From positions 62,001 through 126,000 of the forward strand of contig LADP01000018.1 in the NCBI GenBank assembly GCA_000961575.1: a stretch of 64,000 nt of DNA, written 5' to 3'. This document shows, in pieces, positions 16,686-25,888 of this stretch. The notes below the pieces were generated by a model, which searched no databases, was not told the DNA's origin, and worked only from the letters and a program-made list of their open reading frames with translations. The number at the start of each line of letters is the position of its first letter. Within the stretch, counting starts at the first letter, position 1. This stretch comes from Peptococcaceae bacterium BRH_c8a (GTDB taxonomy: Bacteria > Bacillota > Desulfotomaculia > Desulfotomaculales > Desulfallaceae). The translations under genes were made by a program, and so were the position numbers.

Positions 16686-17864
16686 ATGGAAAGCGTAGCC
16701 ATTATTGGAGCCGGGCAGACCAAATACGGTGATTTTCCCGGCCTTGGTGTTAAGGAACTGTTTGCCGAAGCTTACCTGGAAATGCTGCAGAGTGTAGACC
16801 GGGGGCTGGAACAGCAGCGGATTGGGGCCGCCTATATCGGCAGCCTTAGTGCGGGCAGTGGATTTCAACTGGGTCAGTTGGCCCCACTGCTTATGGGCCA
16901 TGTGGGCCTGCCCCACGTGAATGCAGCTCGCATTGAAAATGCTTGTGCCTCGGGTGGGTATGCCTTGTATAGTGCGGCCTGCGCGGTGGCGTCCGGCAAG
17001 TTTGACCTGGTGCTGGCCGCGGGCGTGGAGAAGATGAGGGACGTTTCTTCAAGCAAGGGCAGATACTGGCTGGGGGTTTCCGGGGATACCGAATATGAGC
17101 GCCTGGCCGGTTCCACCTTTGCCGGCATCTATGCCCTGATGGCCGCCAGGTACATGCACGAATACGGGCTGAAAAGGGAGCACCTTTCCATGGTGGCGGT
17201 AAAGAATCACCGTCACGCGGTGTCCAACCCTAAAGCCCAGTTCCGTAAAGAAATTACCATCGAGCAAGCCCTAAAGGGTGTTCCGGTGGCCCACCCCTTT
17301 AACGTGTGGGACTGCAGCCCCACCACCGACGGCGCGGCGGTGGTACTGCTCTGCAACGCCAAGATTGCTAAAGAGTTTACCGATAAACCCGTTTATTTAA
17401 AAGGGTTCGGGGCGGCCAGTGATTATCTGGCCATCCACGACCGGGACAGCATGACCAGGCTGCTGGCTACCCGTAAGGCTGCTGACGAAGCGTATAAACA
17501 GGCTGGTGTCGGGCCTAAGGATATTGATTTTGCCGAGGTGCACGATTGTTTTACCATTGCCGAAATTCTGGCCTACGGTGACCTGGGCTTTGCCGAGGAA
17601 GGACGGGCTCAGTACCTGTTGGAGGAAGGTTTTACCCAATTGGACGGCAAACTGCCGGTTAATGCCAGCGGGGGATTAAAGGCCAAGGGGCACCCCATTG
17701 GGGCCACCGGGTGCGGTATGGCCTGCGAAGTTTTTAAACAACTGCGTGACGAGGCCAAAGAACCCAGCCGGCAGATTAAGAACGCCAGGTACGCTTTATC
17801 CCATAATGTAGGTGGTTCCGGCGGGACAGCCGCGGTATTCATCTACCAGAGGGGGGACGCCTGA
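16686..17864 (+). CDS. thiolase of the SCP-x/archaeal acetoacetyl-CoA thiolase type
   Basis: This 392-residue thiolase belongs to the branch that works with a DUF35 partner. The nucleophilic cysteine is in IENACASGGYALYSA (C87), followed by EVHDCFTIAE and GGLKAKGHPIGATGCGMACE. The GTG-like second cysteine motif of classical thiolases is replaced by NVGGSGG, as is usual in this branch. It overlaps the following HMG-CoA-synthase-like gene by one base, and the DUF35 gene comes third. The order matches the archaeal thiolase/HMG-CoA synthase/DUF35 complex and also recalls the BbsB-BbsA pair of toluene degraders. The substrate is unknown. Confidence 0.88.
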   Translation: MESVAIIGAGQTKYGDFPGLGVKELFAEAYLEMLQSVDRGLEQQRIGAAYIGSLSAGSGFQLGQLAPLLMGHVGLPHVNAARIENACASGGYALYSAACAVASGKFDLVLAAGVEKMRDVSSSKGRYWLGVSGDTEYERLAGSTFAGIYALMAARYMHEYGLKREHLSMVAVKNHRHAVSNPKAQFRKEITIEQALKGVPVAHPFNVWDCSPTTDGAAVVLLCNAKIAKEFTDKPVYLKGFGAASDYLAIHDRDSMTRLLATRKAADEAYKQAGVGPKDIDFAEVHDCFTIAEILAYGDLGFAEEGRAQYLLEEGFTQLDGKLPVNASGGLKAKGHPIGATGCGMACEVFKQLRDEAKEPSRQIKNARYALSHNVGGSGGTAAVFIYQRGDA

Positions 17865-18868
17865 TGACCAAGAGTATCATATCCGGTGGAGTTTACTTGC
17901 CCACCTTACGGATCAAGCGCGATGAGTACCTGAGCGCCTTGGGCAGTTGTTCTGCCGCCATGCGGGAGAAAACAGTCATGGACATAGATGAAGATGTGAT
18001 TACTATGGCGGTGGCAGCAGCCAGGGACGCCCTGGCTGACCTGGATGTTTCCCGCGTGGGTGTGCTGACCCTGGCCTCCACTAATTTTCCCTATCAGGAA
18101 AAGGCGCTGGCCGGTACCCTGGTAGAGGCGCTGGGGCTGGATAAGCATGTGCTGACCTCTCAGCATGGCAATTCCACCATAGCAGGCACCGAAGCACTGC
18201 TGGCGGCGCTGGGCTTGCTGGAACAAACGGAGCAGCAATACGCCCTGGTGGTTGTATCCGATGCCCCGACGTCCGGGCCTGATGTGGACATGGAACATGG
18301 CTTCGGTGCTGCTGCCTGCGCCTTTGTGCTGGCCAAAGACGAACCGGGTCTGGCATTTGAAGGGGTTTATGCCCAATCCGGGGAAACCATGGGCCTGCGC
18401 TACCGTCTGCCGGGGGAAACCGATATCAGGGATATCGGAGTAAAAGCCTTTGCCACCCTTGACTACAATGAAATGGTCAAGGCCGCAGTAACGGGGTTGG
18501 TAAGCAAGCTTAACCGGAACTTGGCGGATTACCGCCATATAGTTATGCACCAGGCAGATGCAAAAACCGCTGCGGCTTTGGCCAAAAAGATGGGTTGCAG
18601 CGATGTGCAAACCAAAGAAGGATCTGTATTTGCTGATACGGGAGACATCGGGGCCTGTTCATCTTTGCTGGGTTTATGCCGGGTACTGGAATCCGCTGCT
18701 TCCGGGGACTGCCTGTTAATATCTTCCTACGGTTCGGGCTCGGGAAGTCAAGCCCTGAGTTTTCGTCTGCAGGCACCCCTGAAGAACAGCGGTTCGTTCC
18801 AAGCCAGGCTTGAAGATAAAAAATATATCGGGTATATCCAATATCTAAAACAGAAAAGAAGTATCTGA
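17864..18868 (+). CDS. HMG-CoA synthase-like protein lacking the catalytic cysteine
   Basis: This 334-residue thiolase-superfamily protein is most similar to archaeal-type HMG-CoA synthase. HQADAKTAAALAKKMG carries the CoA-site histidine, and GDIGACSSLLGLCRVLESA and SYGSGSGSQALSF are family signatures. The segment aligned with the catalytic Cys (SCKAGTAAL-like in archaeal enzymes) reads NSTIAGTEAL here, so threonine (T105) or serine (S104) replaces the cysteine. Condensing activity through an acyl-cysteine is therefore unlikely. A scaffold or non-covalent role between thiolase and DUF35 is possible. The alignment is by eye. The gene starts with ATG after GGGGGGAC and overlaps the thiolase stop. 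Confidence 0.8.
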   Translation: MTKSIISGGVYLPTLRIKRDEYLSALGSCSAAMREKTVMDIDEDVITMAVAAARDALADLDVSRVGVLTLASTNFPYQEKALAGTLVEALGLDKHVLTSQHGNSTIAGTEALLAALGLLEQTEQQYALVVVSDAPTSGPDVDMEHGFGAAACAFVLAKDEPGLAFEGVYAQSGETMGLRYRLPGETDIRDIGVKAFATLDYNEMVKAAVTGLVSKLNRNLADYRHIVMHQADAKTAAALAKKMGCSDVQTKEGSVFADTGDIGACSSLLGLCRVLESAASGDCLLISSYGSGSGSQALSFRLQAPLKNSGSFQARLEDKKYIGYIQYLKQKRSI

Positions 18869-18877
18869 GGTGATTAA

Positions 18878-19294
18878 ATGGGCGCTCACATATCTATTCC
18901 CATGTACCAGAGGGCGGTTCCCCAGCGTTACAGGCTGGTGGGGCAGCGCTGCGGGGCCTGCGGCAAGATTAACTTTCCTCCCAAGGCAGTGTGCAAATAT
19001 TGTTACCAGGGTACATCCTTCGAAGATGTCCAGCTAAGCGGCAGGGGCACGGTATATTCATATACCGTAATTGCCGGAGGCGGCGCCCCGCCCGAATTTG
19101 CGGCAGAAGCCCGGTGTAAGGGCAGTTACCCCGTAATAATTGTTGAGCTGGCAGAAGGACCCCGGGTAATTGCCCAGATGGTTAATCCCCCCGAAGAGGG
19201 AATTGCCATAGGCATGCCGGTAAAAGCGGTATTTAGAAAGATATATGAAGAAGAAGGGGTAATCAGGTACGGGTTTAAATTTAGCCCGGCCTGA
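18878..19294 (+). CDS. DUF35 Zn-ribbon OB-fold protein
   Basis: This is a 138-residue protein with an N-terminal helix and the zinc-ribbon CGACGKINFPPKAVCKYC (two CxxC pairs). An OB-fold follows, with SGRGTVYSYTVIAGGGAPPEF and the PRVIAQMV strand. In the archaeal complex this protein bridges thiolase and HMG-CoA synthase and shields the passing CoA intermediate. BbsA plays a similar part with BbsB. The gene follows nine bases after the HMG-CoA-synthase-like gene, with TGAGGTG as ribosome site, so the three products very probably form one assembly. Confidence 0.9.
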   Translation: MGAHISIPMYQRAVPQRYRLVGQRCGACGKINFPPKAVCKYCYQGTSFEDVQLSGRGTVYSYTVIAGGGAPPEFAAEARCKGSYPVIIVELAEGPRVIAQMVNPPEEGIAIGMPVKAVFRKIYEEEGVIRYGFKFSPA

Positions 19295-19345
19295 TTGAAC
19301 TGGCCTTTCGCTGGGCCAATAAATATTAAAAAGGTGGGAAAGCTC

Positions 19346-20116
19346 ATGAAATACGTTGTGCTACTGAAACAGGTATATGATACCGAAACAAAAATTACCC
19401 TGGATGCCAATGGCACGATTAGCAATTCCGGCATTACTTTAATTATGAATCCCTACGATGAATATGCCGTGGAAGAAGCTCTGCGCCTTAAAGAAAAGGG
19501 CGAAGGCGAAGTAACAGTGGTCAGTGCCGGAGGCCAGCAGGTGCAGGACGCTTTAAGACAGGCGCTGGCGATGGGGGCCGATAAAGCGGTGCTGGTGGAT
19601 TCGGAGGGTGCAGACCTGGACGAATATGCTACAGCTATAATATTGGCCAAAGCAATTGAGAATATTGGTTTCGATGTTATCTTAGGCGGGTTCCGGGCCA
19701 TTGATGACGGTTCCGCCCAGGTGGCTGGCCGGGTGGCGGAAATATTAAAAGTCCCGGTGGTCAACGTGATCACCAAATTAGAGGTTGAAGGCTCCCAAGC
19801 AACAGCTACCCGTGAGATAGAAGGCGGCAGTGAAGTGGTGGAAGTATCCCTGCCTGCTGTTTTTACTGCTCAAAAAGGACTGAACGAGCCTCGATATCCA
19901 TCTATGAAAGGGATTATGAAGGCTAAGAAAAAGCCGATGGATAAAAAGACGCTGGCCGACCTGGGTCTAGATAACGACCAGATTGCCGCCAGGGTCAAGC
20001 CGATATCCTTCTCGCTGCCGGAAGCGCGCAAGGCCGGCAGGGTTATTCCGGGCGAACCCGGACAAGCAGCGGCTGAACTTGCCAAACTGCTTCGTGAAGA
20101 AGCCAAGGTAATATAA
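19346..20116 (+). CDS. etfB: electron transfer flavoprotein subunit beta
   Basis: This 256-residue beta subunit pairs with EtfA (20417-21391) to accept electrons from the acyl-CoA dehydrogenases of the operon. MKYVVLLKQVYDTE, NPYDEYAVEEALRLKE and the nucleotide-binding segment AIDDGSAQVAGR are typical. The longer open frame to 19295 has no ribosome site; AAGGTGGG lies before the ATG at 19346. Unusually, about 300 bases of repeat-rich DNA separate it from etfA. Whether this Etf bifurcates electrons cannot be decided by eye. Confidence 0.93.
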   Translation: MKYVVLLKQVYDTETKITLDANGTISNSGITLIMNPYDEYAVEEALRLKEKGEGEVTVVSAGGQQVQDALRQALAMGADKAVLVDSEGADLDEYATAIILAKAIENIGFDVILGGFRAIDDGSAQVAGRVAEILKVPVVNVITKLEVEGSQATATREIEGGSEVVEVSLPAVFTAQKGLNEPRYPSMKGIMKAKKKPMDKKTLADLGLDNDQIAARVKPISFSLPEARKAGRVIPGEPGQAAAELAKLLREEAKVI

Positions 20117-20128
20117 ACATAAGTACTA

Positions 20129-20165
<37 letters not shown>

Positions 20166-20283
20166 AATGAGGGAACCGACGAAATACGGAAAAGCATATT
20201 TTCTGGTTCTTAAATTTTAAATACTGAATAGACCTTGATGTCGCTAATGCAAGCATTCGGTAGCAGTATTAAATTAATCATTT

Positions 20284-20347
20284 ATGTCATTCTGAACGCA
20301 GTGAAGAATCTGGGTTTAAAATCCTTCGCTAGCTCTTATGATGACAT
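20284..20347 (+). repeat. short dispersed palindromic repeat
   Basis: ATGTCATTCTGAACGCAGTG ... ATCCTTCGCTAGCTC ... GATGACAT forms long imperfect inverted arms. Related copies lie at 26743-26810, 60381-60437 and 62109-62147. It occupies the etfB-etfA gap (20117-20416), which otherwise holds only the heptamer repeat and the etfA ribosome site. Confidence 0.75.
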
Positions 20348-20416
20348 TCCCGAAGTTTATTTTCAGAATAGTAATAATCACACCATAGTGTACGGAATAC
20401 AAAGGAGGATAAAACC

Positions 20417-21391
20417 GTGGCCAAAGGAATTTGGGTTTTCGCCGAACAGCGTGAAGGGCAAATTAAGAAAGTGACATATGAACTTTTAAGCGAGGGTCGC
20501 CAAATGGCCGACCAGTTGGGTGAAGAATTATGTGCCGTATTGGTGGGTAAAGATGTGGCCGAAATGGCCGGCTCGCTTGGCGAATACGGTGCAGATAAAG
20601 TTTTGGTGGTGGAAAATGAGGCTCTAGAAAACTATACTACCGACGGTTATACTAACGCTATTGCCGAGTTGATTCGCCAGAACGAACCAAGTGCCTTCCT
20701 GCTGGGCTGCACGGTAACAGGGCGTGACCTGGCGGCTCAACTGGCTCAACGTTTGGAAACCGGTTTAATGACGGATTGCACGGGCATGGAAATTGCTGAC
20801 GGTCAACTGGTGTTCACCCGCCCGATATATGCCGGTAAAGCCACTGTCAGGGCTGCCTGTCCTGAAGCGCGCCCGGTTATGGCTACCATTCGCCCTAATA
20901 CGTTTGTTGCTGTGGCTAATGCCAAAACCGCAGAAGTGGTAAAAGCCGCCGTCGATCCAGGCAATATCCGTCAGGTAATCAAGGACATTGTGCGCCAGAT
21001 TTCCGAGCGCCCTGAACTAACCGAAGCCGATATAGTAATTAGCGGCGGTCGGGGCATTAAAAGCCCGGAAAACTTTAAAGTTCTGGAAGAACTGGCTGAC
21101 GTGCTTGGCGGGGCTGTGGGCGCATCCCGGGCAGCGGTTGATGCCGGTTGGATTTCCCACAGTTATCAGGTTGGTCAAACCGGCAAGACCGTATCCCCCG
21201 TGCTGTATATAGCCTGCGGTATATCAGGTGCCATTCAACACCTGGCCGGAATGAGTTCTGCAAAATGCATTGTGGCCATTAACAAAGATGAAGAGGCCAA
21301 CATATTTAATGTTGCGGACTACGGAATAGTGGGCGATATATTTGATATAGTACCTGTATTAACTGAGGAATTAAAAAAGATAACTGCCTAA
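20417..21391 (+). CDS. etfA: electron transfer flavoprotein subunit alpha
   Basis: This 324-residue alpha subunit starts with GTG, six bases after AAAGGAGGAT. The C-terminal FAD domain is complete: [56 protein letters not shown] and [20 protein letters not shown]. No N-terminal ferredoxin domain is present. It would dimerise with EtfB and pass electrons to a membrane quinone reductase or to another acceptor not encoded nearby. A terminator lies about 75 bases downstream. Confidence 0.95.
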   Translation: MAKGIWVFAEQREGQIKKVTYELLSEGRQMADQLGEELCAVLVGKDVAEMAGSLGEYGADKVLVVENEALENYTTDGYTNAIAELIRQNEPSAFLLGCTVTGRDLAAQLAQRLETGLMTDCTGMEIADGQLVFTRPIYAGKATVRAACPEARPVMATIRPNTFVAVANAKTAEVVKAAVDPGNIRQVIKDIVRQISERPELTEADIVISGGRGIKSPENFKVLEELADVLGGAVGASRAAVDAGWISHSYQVGQTGKTVSPVLYIACGISGAIQHLAGMSSAKCIVAINKDEEANIFNVADYGIVGDIFDIVPVLTEELKKITA

Positions 21392-21464
21392 ACCCCATGC
21401 CCCTGCGGGCATACAATTGATGTTTGGAAAAGGATTTCGATAGCTTATGAAGAAGGATTAATTT

Positions 21465-21510
21465 GGTTGGGGCTAAATTTAGCGCCAACCAGTTAGCCCT
21501 TCTTTTTTTT
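21465..21510 (+). terminator. intrinsic terminator with an alternative hairpin
   Basis: GGGCTAA (21470) pairs with TTAGCCC (21493), followed by TTCTTTTTTTT. A competing hairpin pairs GGTTGG (21465) with CCAACC (21485) around GCTAAATTTAGC, and the two structures overlap. The simple reading is termination of the etfA transcript; the mutually exclusive fold could also act in attenuation. Confidence 0.7.
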
Positions 21511-21550
21511 AATGATAAGTTAAGAATTTGTAATTATGGGAGAGTGTGTT

Positions 21551-22843
21551 TTGATTAGACCGGTGGTTTCTATTGTCAAACATAACGATACCTACAACAC
21601 ACTTAAAGAAGCTTTGGAACTTTGCGACGGGCTAAAAGGTTTTGCTAGGAACGATAAAATCCTGATTAAGCCCAACCTGGTGGCATGGGATTTTGATCTG
21701 CCTTTTCCTCCTTACGGAGTGCTTACCACCAGCGCGTTAATATTTGCACTAGTTCAGATACTGCATGAAGAGGGCTACGCAAATATTACTATTGGTGAAG
21801 CTTCTCTTGGTGGTACCGGGTCAATGACGAACAGAATATTTAAAGTGCTTGGTTACGACAAACTGCGTGAAAAATACGGTGTAGAGATTGTTGACTTTAA
21901 CCAGGAAAAATTTGAGGATGTCGATGTAGGCGGTTTTAGGCTTTCGATTGCTGGCAAAGCCGTAGAAGCTGATAAAATTATCAATGTTCCGGTGTTAAAA
22001 ACACATAACCAGTGTAAAGTTTCCCTGGGCATTAAAAACCTTAAGGGTTGCGTTGACCGGAAATCGAAAAAGTACTGCCACCACAAGGACGAGGAACTAG
22101 AGCATATGTTCCCCAGAATTGCAGAGAAACTGCCTGTGGAATTGACTATTATTGATGGTATATTCGCCCTGGAAAAGGGGCCGGTCCACTCAGGGAAGGC
22201 GTTCCGCAAAGATATTCTGGTAGCTTCCAGGGAACTGCTGGCCTGCGATGTGGTTGGCGCGGCTTTACTTGGTTATAATGCGGCCGAGGTTGAGCATCTT
22301 AATTATTTTGCCCAGCGTAACGGGCGCAGTATTGAGTTGTCGGAGGTCGAAACCCGGGGTGAATCAATAGCCGATCAGTCCCAATTTTTAGATTACAATT
22401 GGGACTGGACAGAGGACAATACCATGCCGGTGGGCTTTAAAAAACGCGGCATTACTGGTTTGGCCATCAGGAAATATGACGATTCCCTGTGCACAGCTTG
22501 TTCCAAGGCATTTAACCCGGTATTGATTTTATTTATGTCGGCCTTTAAAGGTGCGCCATTTCCGAGGGTTGAGTTTGTAAGCGGTAAAAGGCAGGAAGCC
22601 TCCCCTGGTTTTGAGAAAACAGTACTGTTCGGTAAGTGCGCCTACCACCGGAACAAGGATAATCCGAACATCAATAAGCCCATTATCATTAAAGGCTGTC
22701 CGCCGGATTTGAAAGAGTTTCAAAGGTTATTACAAGAAGAAGGCATTAATTGTGATTACAACGAGTATATCAAGTACCGTCACTATATTTTTAACCGCTA
22801 TCAAGCCAAAGATGGGTTTGATATGGATCTTTTTGTGAGGTAA
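21551..22843 (+). CDS. DUF362 domain-containing protein
   Basis: This protein of about 430 residues contains a DUF362 domain: KILIKPNLVAWDF near residue 38, HEEGYANITIGEASL, VLKTHNQCKVSLGIKNLKGCV, and a following acidic/His-rich KYCHHKDEELEHMF. A C-terminal portion has scattered cysteines (CTAC, GKC, KGC, INC) without a clear ferredoxin spacing. The family has no firmly established general function; members occur near redox and Fe-S genes. The ATG at 21536 lacks a ribosome site, whereas GGGAGAG precedes the in-frame TTG at 21551, so the latter is preferred. It follows the etfA terminator and is probably a separate transcript. Confidence 0.8.
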   Translation: MIRPVVSIVKHNDTYNTLKEALELCDGLKGFARNDKILIKPNLVAWDFDLPFPPYGVLTTSALIFALVQILHEEGYANITIGEASLGGTGSMTNRIFKVLGYDKLREKYGVEIVDFNQEKFEDVDVGGFRLSIAGKAVEADKIINVPVLKTHNQCKVSLGIKNLKGCVDRKSKKYCHHKDEELEHMFPRIAEKLPVELTIIDGIFALEKGPVHSGKAFRKDILVASRELLACDVVGAALLGYNAAEVEHLNYFAQRNGRSIELSEVETRGESIADQSQFLDYNWDWTEDNTMPVGFKKRGITGLAIRKYDDSLCTACSKAFNPVLILFMSAFKGAPFPRVEFVSGKRQEASPGFEKTVLFGKCAYHRNKDNPNINKPIIIKGCPPDLKEFQRLLQEEGINCDYNEYIKYRHYIFNRYQAKDGFDMDLFVR

Positions 22844-23006
22844 AGCTAGGTAATCAGGCATCCCATAATATTAACAAGTCAAAGTATACTAAGGAAACAT
22901 AAATGTCAAAAATTACATAGCCGTTGACTAAGGGTCTCACTTCTTTTCGTTCTGCATGACATTCCAAAAACTCCTTCCTGGTGGTGTCGGACAGTGGCAT
23001 GGTAGT

Positions 23007-25745
23007 TTACTCAGGGATCTTTTTCGCATAGGCCTCTTTTCTTTTAAGGATTACCATTCTTCTCAGTGCTTTTTCACCCTCCACGGCCAGTAAAACAGTT
23101 GTGGCTACCAAGGTTACCATGGCCCAGTCGCTTACGCCAAGGGCAGAGGTGCGAAATACAAATCGGAAAGACGGTACATAAATAATGGCAATCTGGGCTG
23201 CTATCGAGGCTAGGACACTGTAAAAAAGAAAGGGATTAGACAACATTTTCATCTGAAAGATGGATAATCTCTCCGAGCGCACGTTAAATACGTTAAAAAG
23301 CTGAAACAAAACGATTGTCGTTAGCGCAACGGTGCGGGCGTGGTCGATGTCATATCCCCGGTTTAAGGCCCAGGTAAAAGTAAACAGTGTTCCGGCCGCG
23401 ATAACTACACCAATAATTAACAGCCGCTCGGCCATAAGCCTTGATATGACCGGTTCATCCCGCCTGCGGGGCGGTCGGTTAATCAGCCCCTTTTCACCGG
23501 GTTCAAAAGCCAGGGCCACATCCTGCAGGCCGTTGGTAACCAGGTTTAGCCACAGGATTTGAGCGGGCAAAAGCGGCAGGGGCATTAAAACGACCAGTGC
23601 GGTAAGGATGAGTATAATTTGAGCCAGGCCGGTGGAAAGCAAAAACAGGATCACTTTGCGAATGTTATCAAAGACCACCCGGCCTTCTTTAACCGCCTCA
23701 AAAATGCTGGCAAAGTTGTCATTGGTTACGATCATATCCGAAGTTTCCTTGGCCGCATCGGTACCGCCTTTACCCATGGCCACCCCGATATGGGCTGCCT
23801 TTAGCGCGGGTGCGTCATTAACCCCGTCGCCCGTCACGGCAACTACATCGCCTCTTTTGATTAACTGCTGCACGATCCTTAACTTGTGTAAAGGGGCGAC
23901 CCGGGCAAATATATTTACATAACGCACCTTCTGAAACAGTTCCTCATCCGTCATTTCTTCCAGTTCCTTACCGGTTAAAACGGGGACGTTATCCCCTGAC
24001 ACCATTTTTAGTTTTTCCGCAATGGCCATGGCTGTCACCTGATGGTCACCCGTAACCATAATCACACGCACCCCGGCCTTGCGGGCCTGAGACATGGCAT
24101 GGAAAACCTCTTCTCGAGGTGGATCCATCATCCCTTGCATTCCGATCAGGGTCAGGCCTTCCTGAAGCTTGTCAGGTTCAATGGCAGTTGTACCGACGGG
24201 CTCACGCCGGTAAGCCAGCGCCAGTACCCTTAGACCCTCCCTAGCCAGGCCATGGTATTGCTTTAAGAAGGTCTCCCGGTCCTTCAGGGGTTCTTCCGTA
24301 CCTTCGGTACCGGTTATCGCCTTCGAACACATCTGTAGTACCCGCTCGGGTGCACCCTTTACAAAGACCAGGTTTTCGCCACTCGCTCGATTTTGTTGTA
24401 AGGAAGCCATATACATAAGATCCGACTCAAAGGGAATCTCATCCATGGTTTTATAAAGGCCGGCCTGAACCTCGGTGTCGAGACCGGCTTTATTAGCAGC
24501 AACGATTAAGGCCACTTCGGTGGGATCTCCCTCCGGGTAATAGTGCCTTTCCTGGCTAAAACCCAGTTTTGACTCGTTGGCCAGCAACCCTGCCTGCAGG
24601 CAAAGTTCCAGTGCCGGGTGTTCCTGCAGTTTTACCCGTTCTCCTTCGGAGTCGTATATTTCACCCCGTGGTTCATAACCTACCCCGGACACTCGGTAAA
24701 GCCTTTCACCGATGGCAATGGACTGAACCGTCATTTCATTTTTAGTCAGGGTGCCGGTTTTGTCCGAAGCAATCACGTTGGTGGAGCCAAGTGTTTCCAC
24801 TGCGTTCAGGCGGCGCACAATGGCATGGCGGCCTGCCATCCGGTTAACCCCGATGGCCAGGGTAATGGTTACCACGACGGGTAAACCTTCGGGGATGGCA
24901 CCGACCGCCAGGGCAATGCCTATTAGCACCATATCGGGCAGTGGGCGCCCCAGAGCTAGCCCCAGCAACACGGCCAAGATTGAAATGGCCAGTATGCCGT
25001 AACCAAGCCAACGCCCGAAGCGCCCTAATTGCACCTGCAGCGGCGTTGGCGCGGGCTTTACTTTTTGTACCTGCTCGGATATTTTACCCAGTTCGGTGGA
25101 CTGCCCGGTGGCTACCACCAGACCTTTGGCCCGGCCCGATACAACCAGGGTGCCCATGAAAGCCATGTTGCGCATGTCCCCCAGGGCCAGGTGGTGCTCC
25201 ATTATCGGGCCTGTTTCTTTAATCACGCTGAAGGACTCGCCGGTGAGGGCAGATTCATTAATTTCCAGTCTGTTTGTTTCAAACAAACGCAGGTCGGCCG
25301 GGATGCGGGCACCCGAGGTCAGTGTTACAACGTCTCCCGGCACAAGTTCGGTGCTATCTAATTCAATTTTTGTCCCGTTACGTAGCAAGGCGGCCCGGGG
25401 GGCTGAAAGGGCCACCAGGGATCGGATAGCCTGCTCGGCCTTCATTTCCTGGGTGAAACCGATGACAGCGTTGACAATAACCACCGCCAGGATCACCCAC
25501 ATGTCTATGTAATGCTGTATGAAGGCGGTAAATGCAGCCGCGATTAGCAGGATATAAATAAGGGGGTCGGCAAACTGGCGCAGGAGTGTTTTGAGTGGAC
25601 TGGTCCTTTCCTCGGCCTCTAGGGTGTTGGGGCCGTATTTTTCCAGTTTGTGGGCAGCTTCTTCGTCTGTAAGCCCAGCGGGGCCGGAATTAAACTCTTG
25701 AAATAGTTCATCCATGTTTTTCTGATGGTACAGTTTAAACGCCAC
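23007..25745 (-). CDS. P-type cation-transporting ATPase (P2, Ca2+-ATPase-like)
   Basis: This 912-residue ion pump has an N-terminal cation-ATPase domain, the actuator motif LTGES, the phosphorylation motif DKTGTLT (D328), the nucleotide-binding domain with KGAPERVL, and the hinge TGDGVNDAPALK. Transmembrane segment 4 has PEGLP as in SERCA/PMCA-type pumps. Segment 6 reads NLVTNGLQDVAL, where Ca2+ pumps usually have an aspartate (NLVTDG). One Ca2+ ligand is therefore changed and the ion cannot be assumed. The gene stands alone on the minus strand, between a DUF362 gene and the queuosine-precursor transporter. Confidence 0.92.
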   Translation of the reverse strand: MAFKLYHQKNMDELFQEFNSGPAGLTDEEAAHKLEKYGPNTLEAEERTSPLKTLLRQFADPLIYILLIAAAFTAFIQHYIDMWVILAVVIVNAVIGFTQEMKAEQAIRSLVALSAPRAALLRNGTKIELDSTELVPGDVVTLTSGARIPADLRLFETNRLEINESALTGESFSVIKETGPIMEHHLALGDMRNMAFMGTLVVSGRAKGLVVATGQSTELGKISEQVQKVKPAPTPLQVQLGRFGRWLGYGILAISILAVLLGLALGRPLPDMVLIGIALAVGAIPEGLPVVVTITLAIGVNRMAGRHAIVRRLNAVETLGSTNVIASDKTGTLTKNEMTVQSIAIGERLYRVSGVGYEPRGEIYDSEGERVKLQEHPALELCLQAGLLANESKLGFSQERHYYPEGDPTEVALIVAANKAGLDTEVQAGLYKTMDEIPFESDLMYMASLQQNRASGENLVFVKGAPERVLQMCSKAITGTEGTEEPLKDRETFLKQYHGLAREGLRVLALAYRREPVGTTAIEPDKLQEGLTLIGMQGMMDPPREEVFHAMSQARKAGVRVIMVTGDHQVTAMAIAEKLKMVSGDNVPVLTGKELEEMTDEELFQKVRYVNIFARVAPLHKLRIVQQLIKRGDVVAVTGDGVNDAPALKAAHIGVAMGKGGTDAAKETSDMIVTNDNFASIFEAVKEGRVVFDNIRKVILFLLSTGLAQIILILTALVVLMPLPLLPAQILWLNLVTNGLQDVALAFEPGEKGLINRPPRRRDEPVISRLMAERLLIIGVVIAAGTLFTFTWALNRGYDIDHARTVALTTIVLFQLFNVFNVRSERLSIFQMKMLSNPFLFYSVLASIAAQIAIIYVPSFRFVFRTSALGVSDWAMVTLVATTVLLAVEGEKALRRMVILKRKEAYAKKIPE

Positions 25746-25854
25746 CTTTTAATAGCCTGAAAATTTTTTAGCCATTTCATTAGAATTACAAGCACCGTCT
25801 AAAATATACGGTACAGCTTAAAAACTAATGGCTGCCATTTTTAGGTGGGAAGGC

Positions 25855-25884
25855 AAAAAAAAGGAGCCAGGCGTCTGGCTCCTT
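25855..25884 (-). terminator. intrinsic terminator of the queuosine-precursor transporter gene
   Basis: On the minus strand GGAGCCAGACGCCTGGCTCC forms a strong hairpin followed by eight T residues. It lies just past the stop of the gene at 25889-26563. Confidence 0.9.
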
Positions 25885-25888
25885 ACAA

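Noticed and set aside
16686-17864. Annotation as an ordinary acetyl-CoA acetyltransferase
   Set aside because: The late active-site motifs and the DUF35 neighbour place it in the SCP-x/archaeal branch, so the plain name would mislead.
17906-18610. 234-codon open frame on the minus strand
   Set aside because: Antisense to the HMG-CoA-synthase-like gene, with no ribosome site and an unnatural His/Gln-rich composition.
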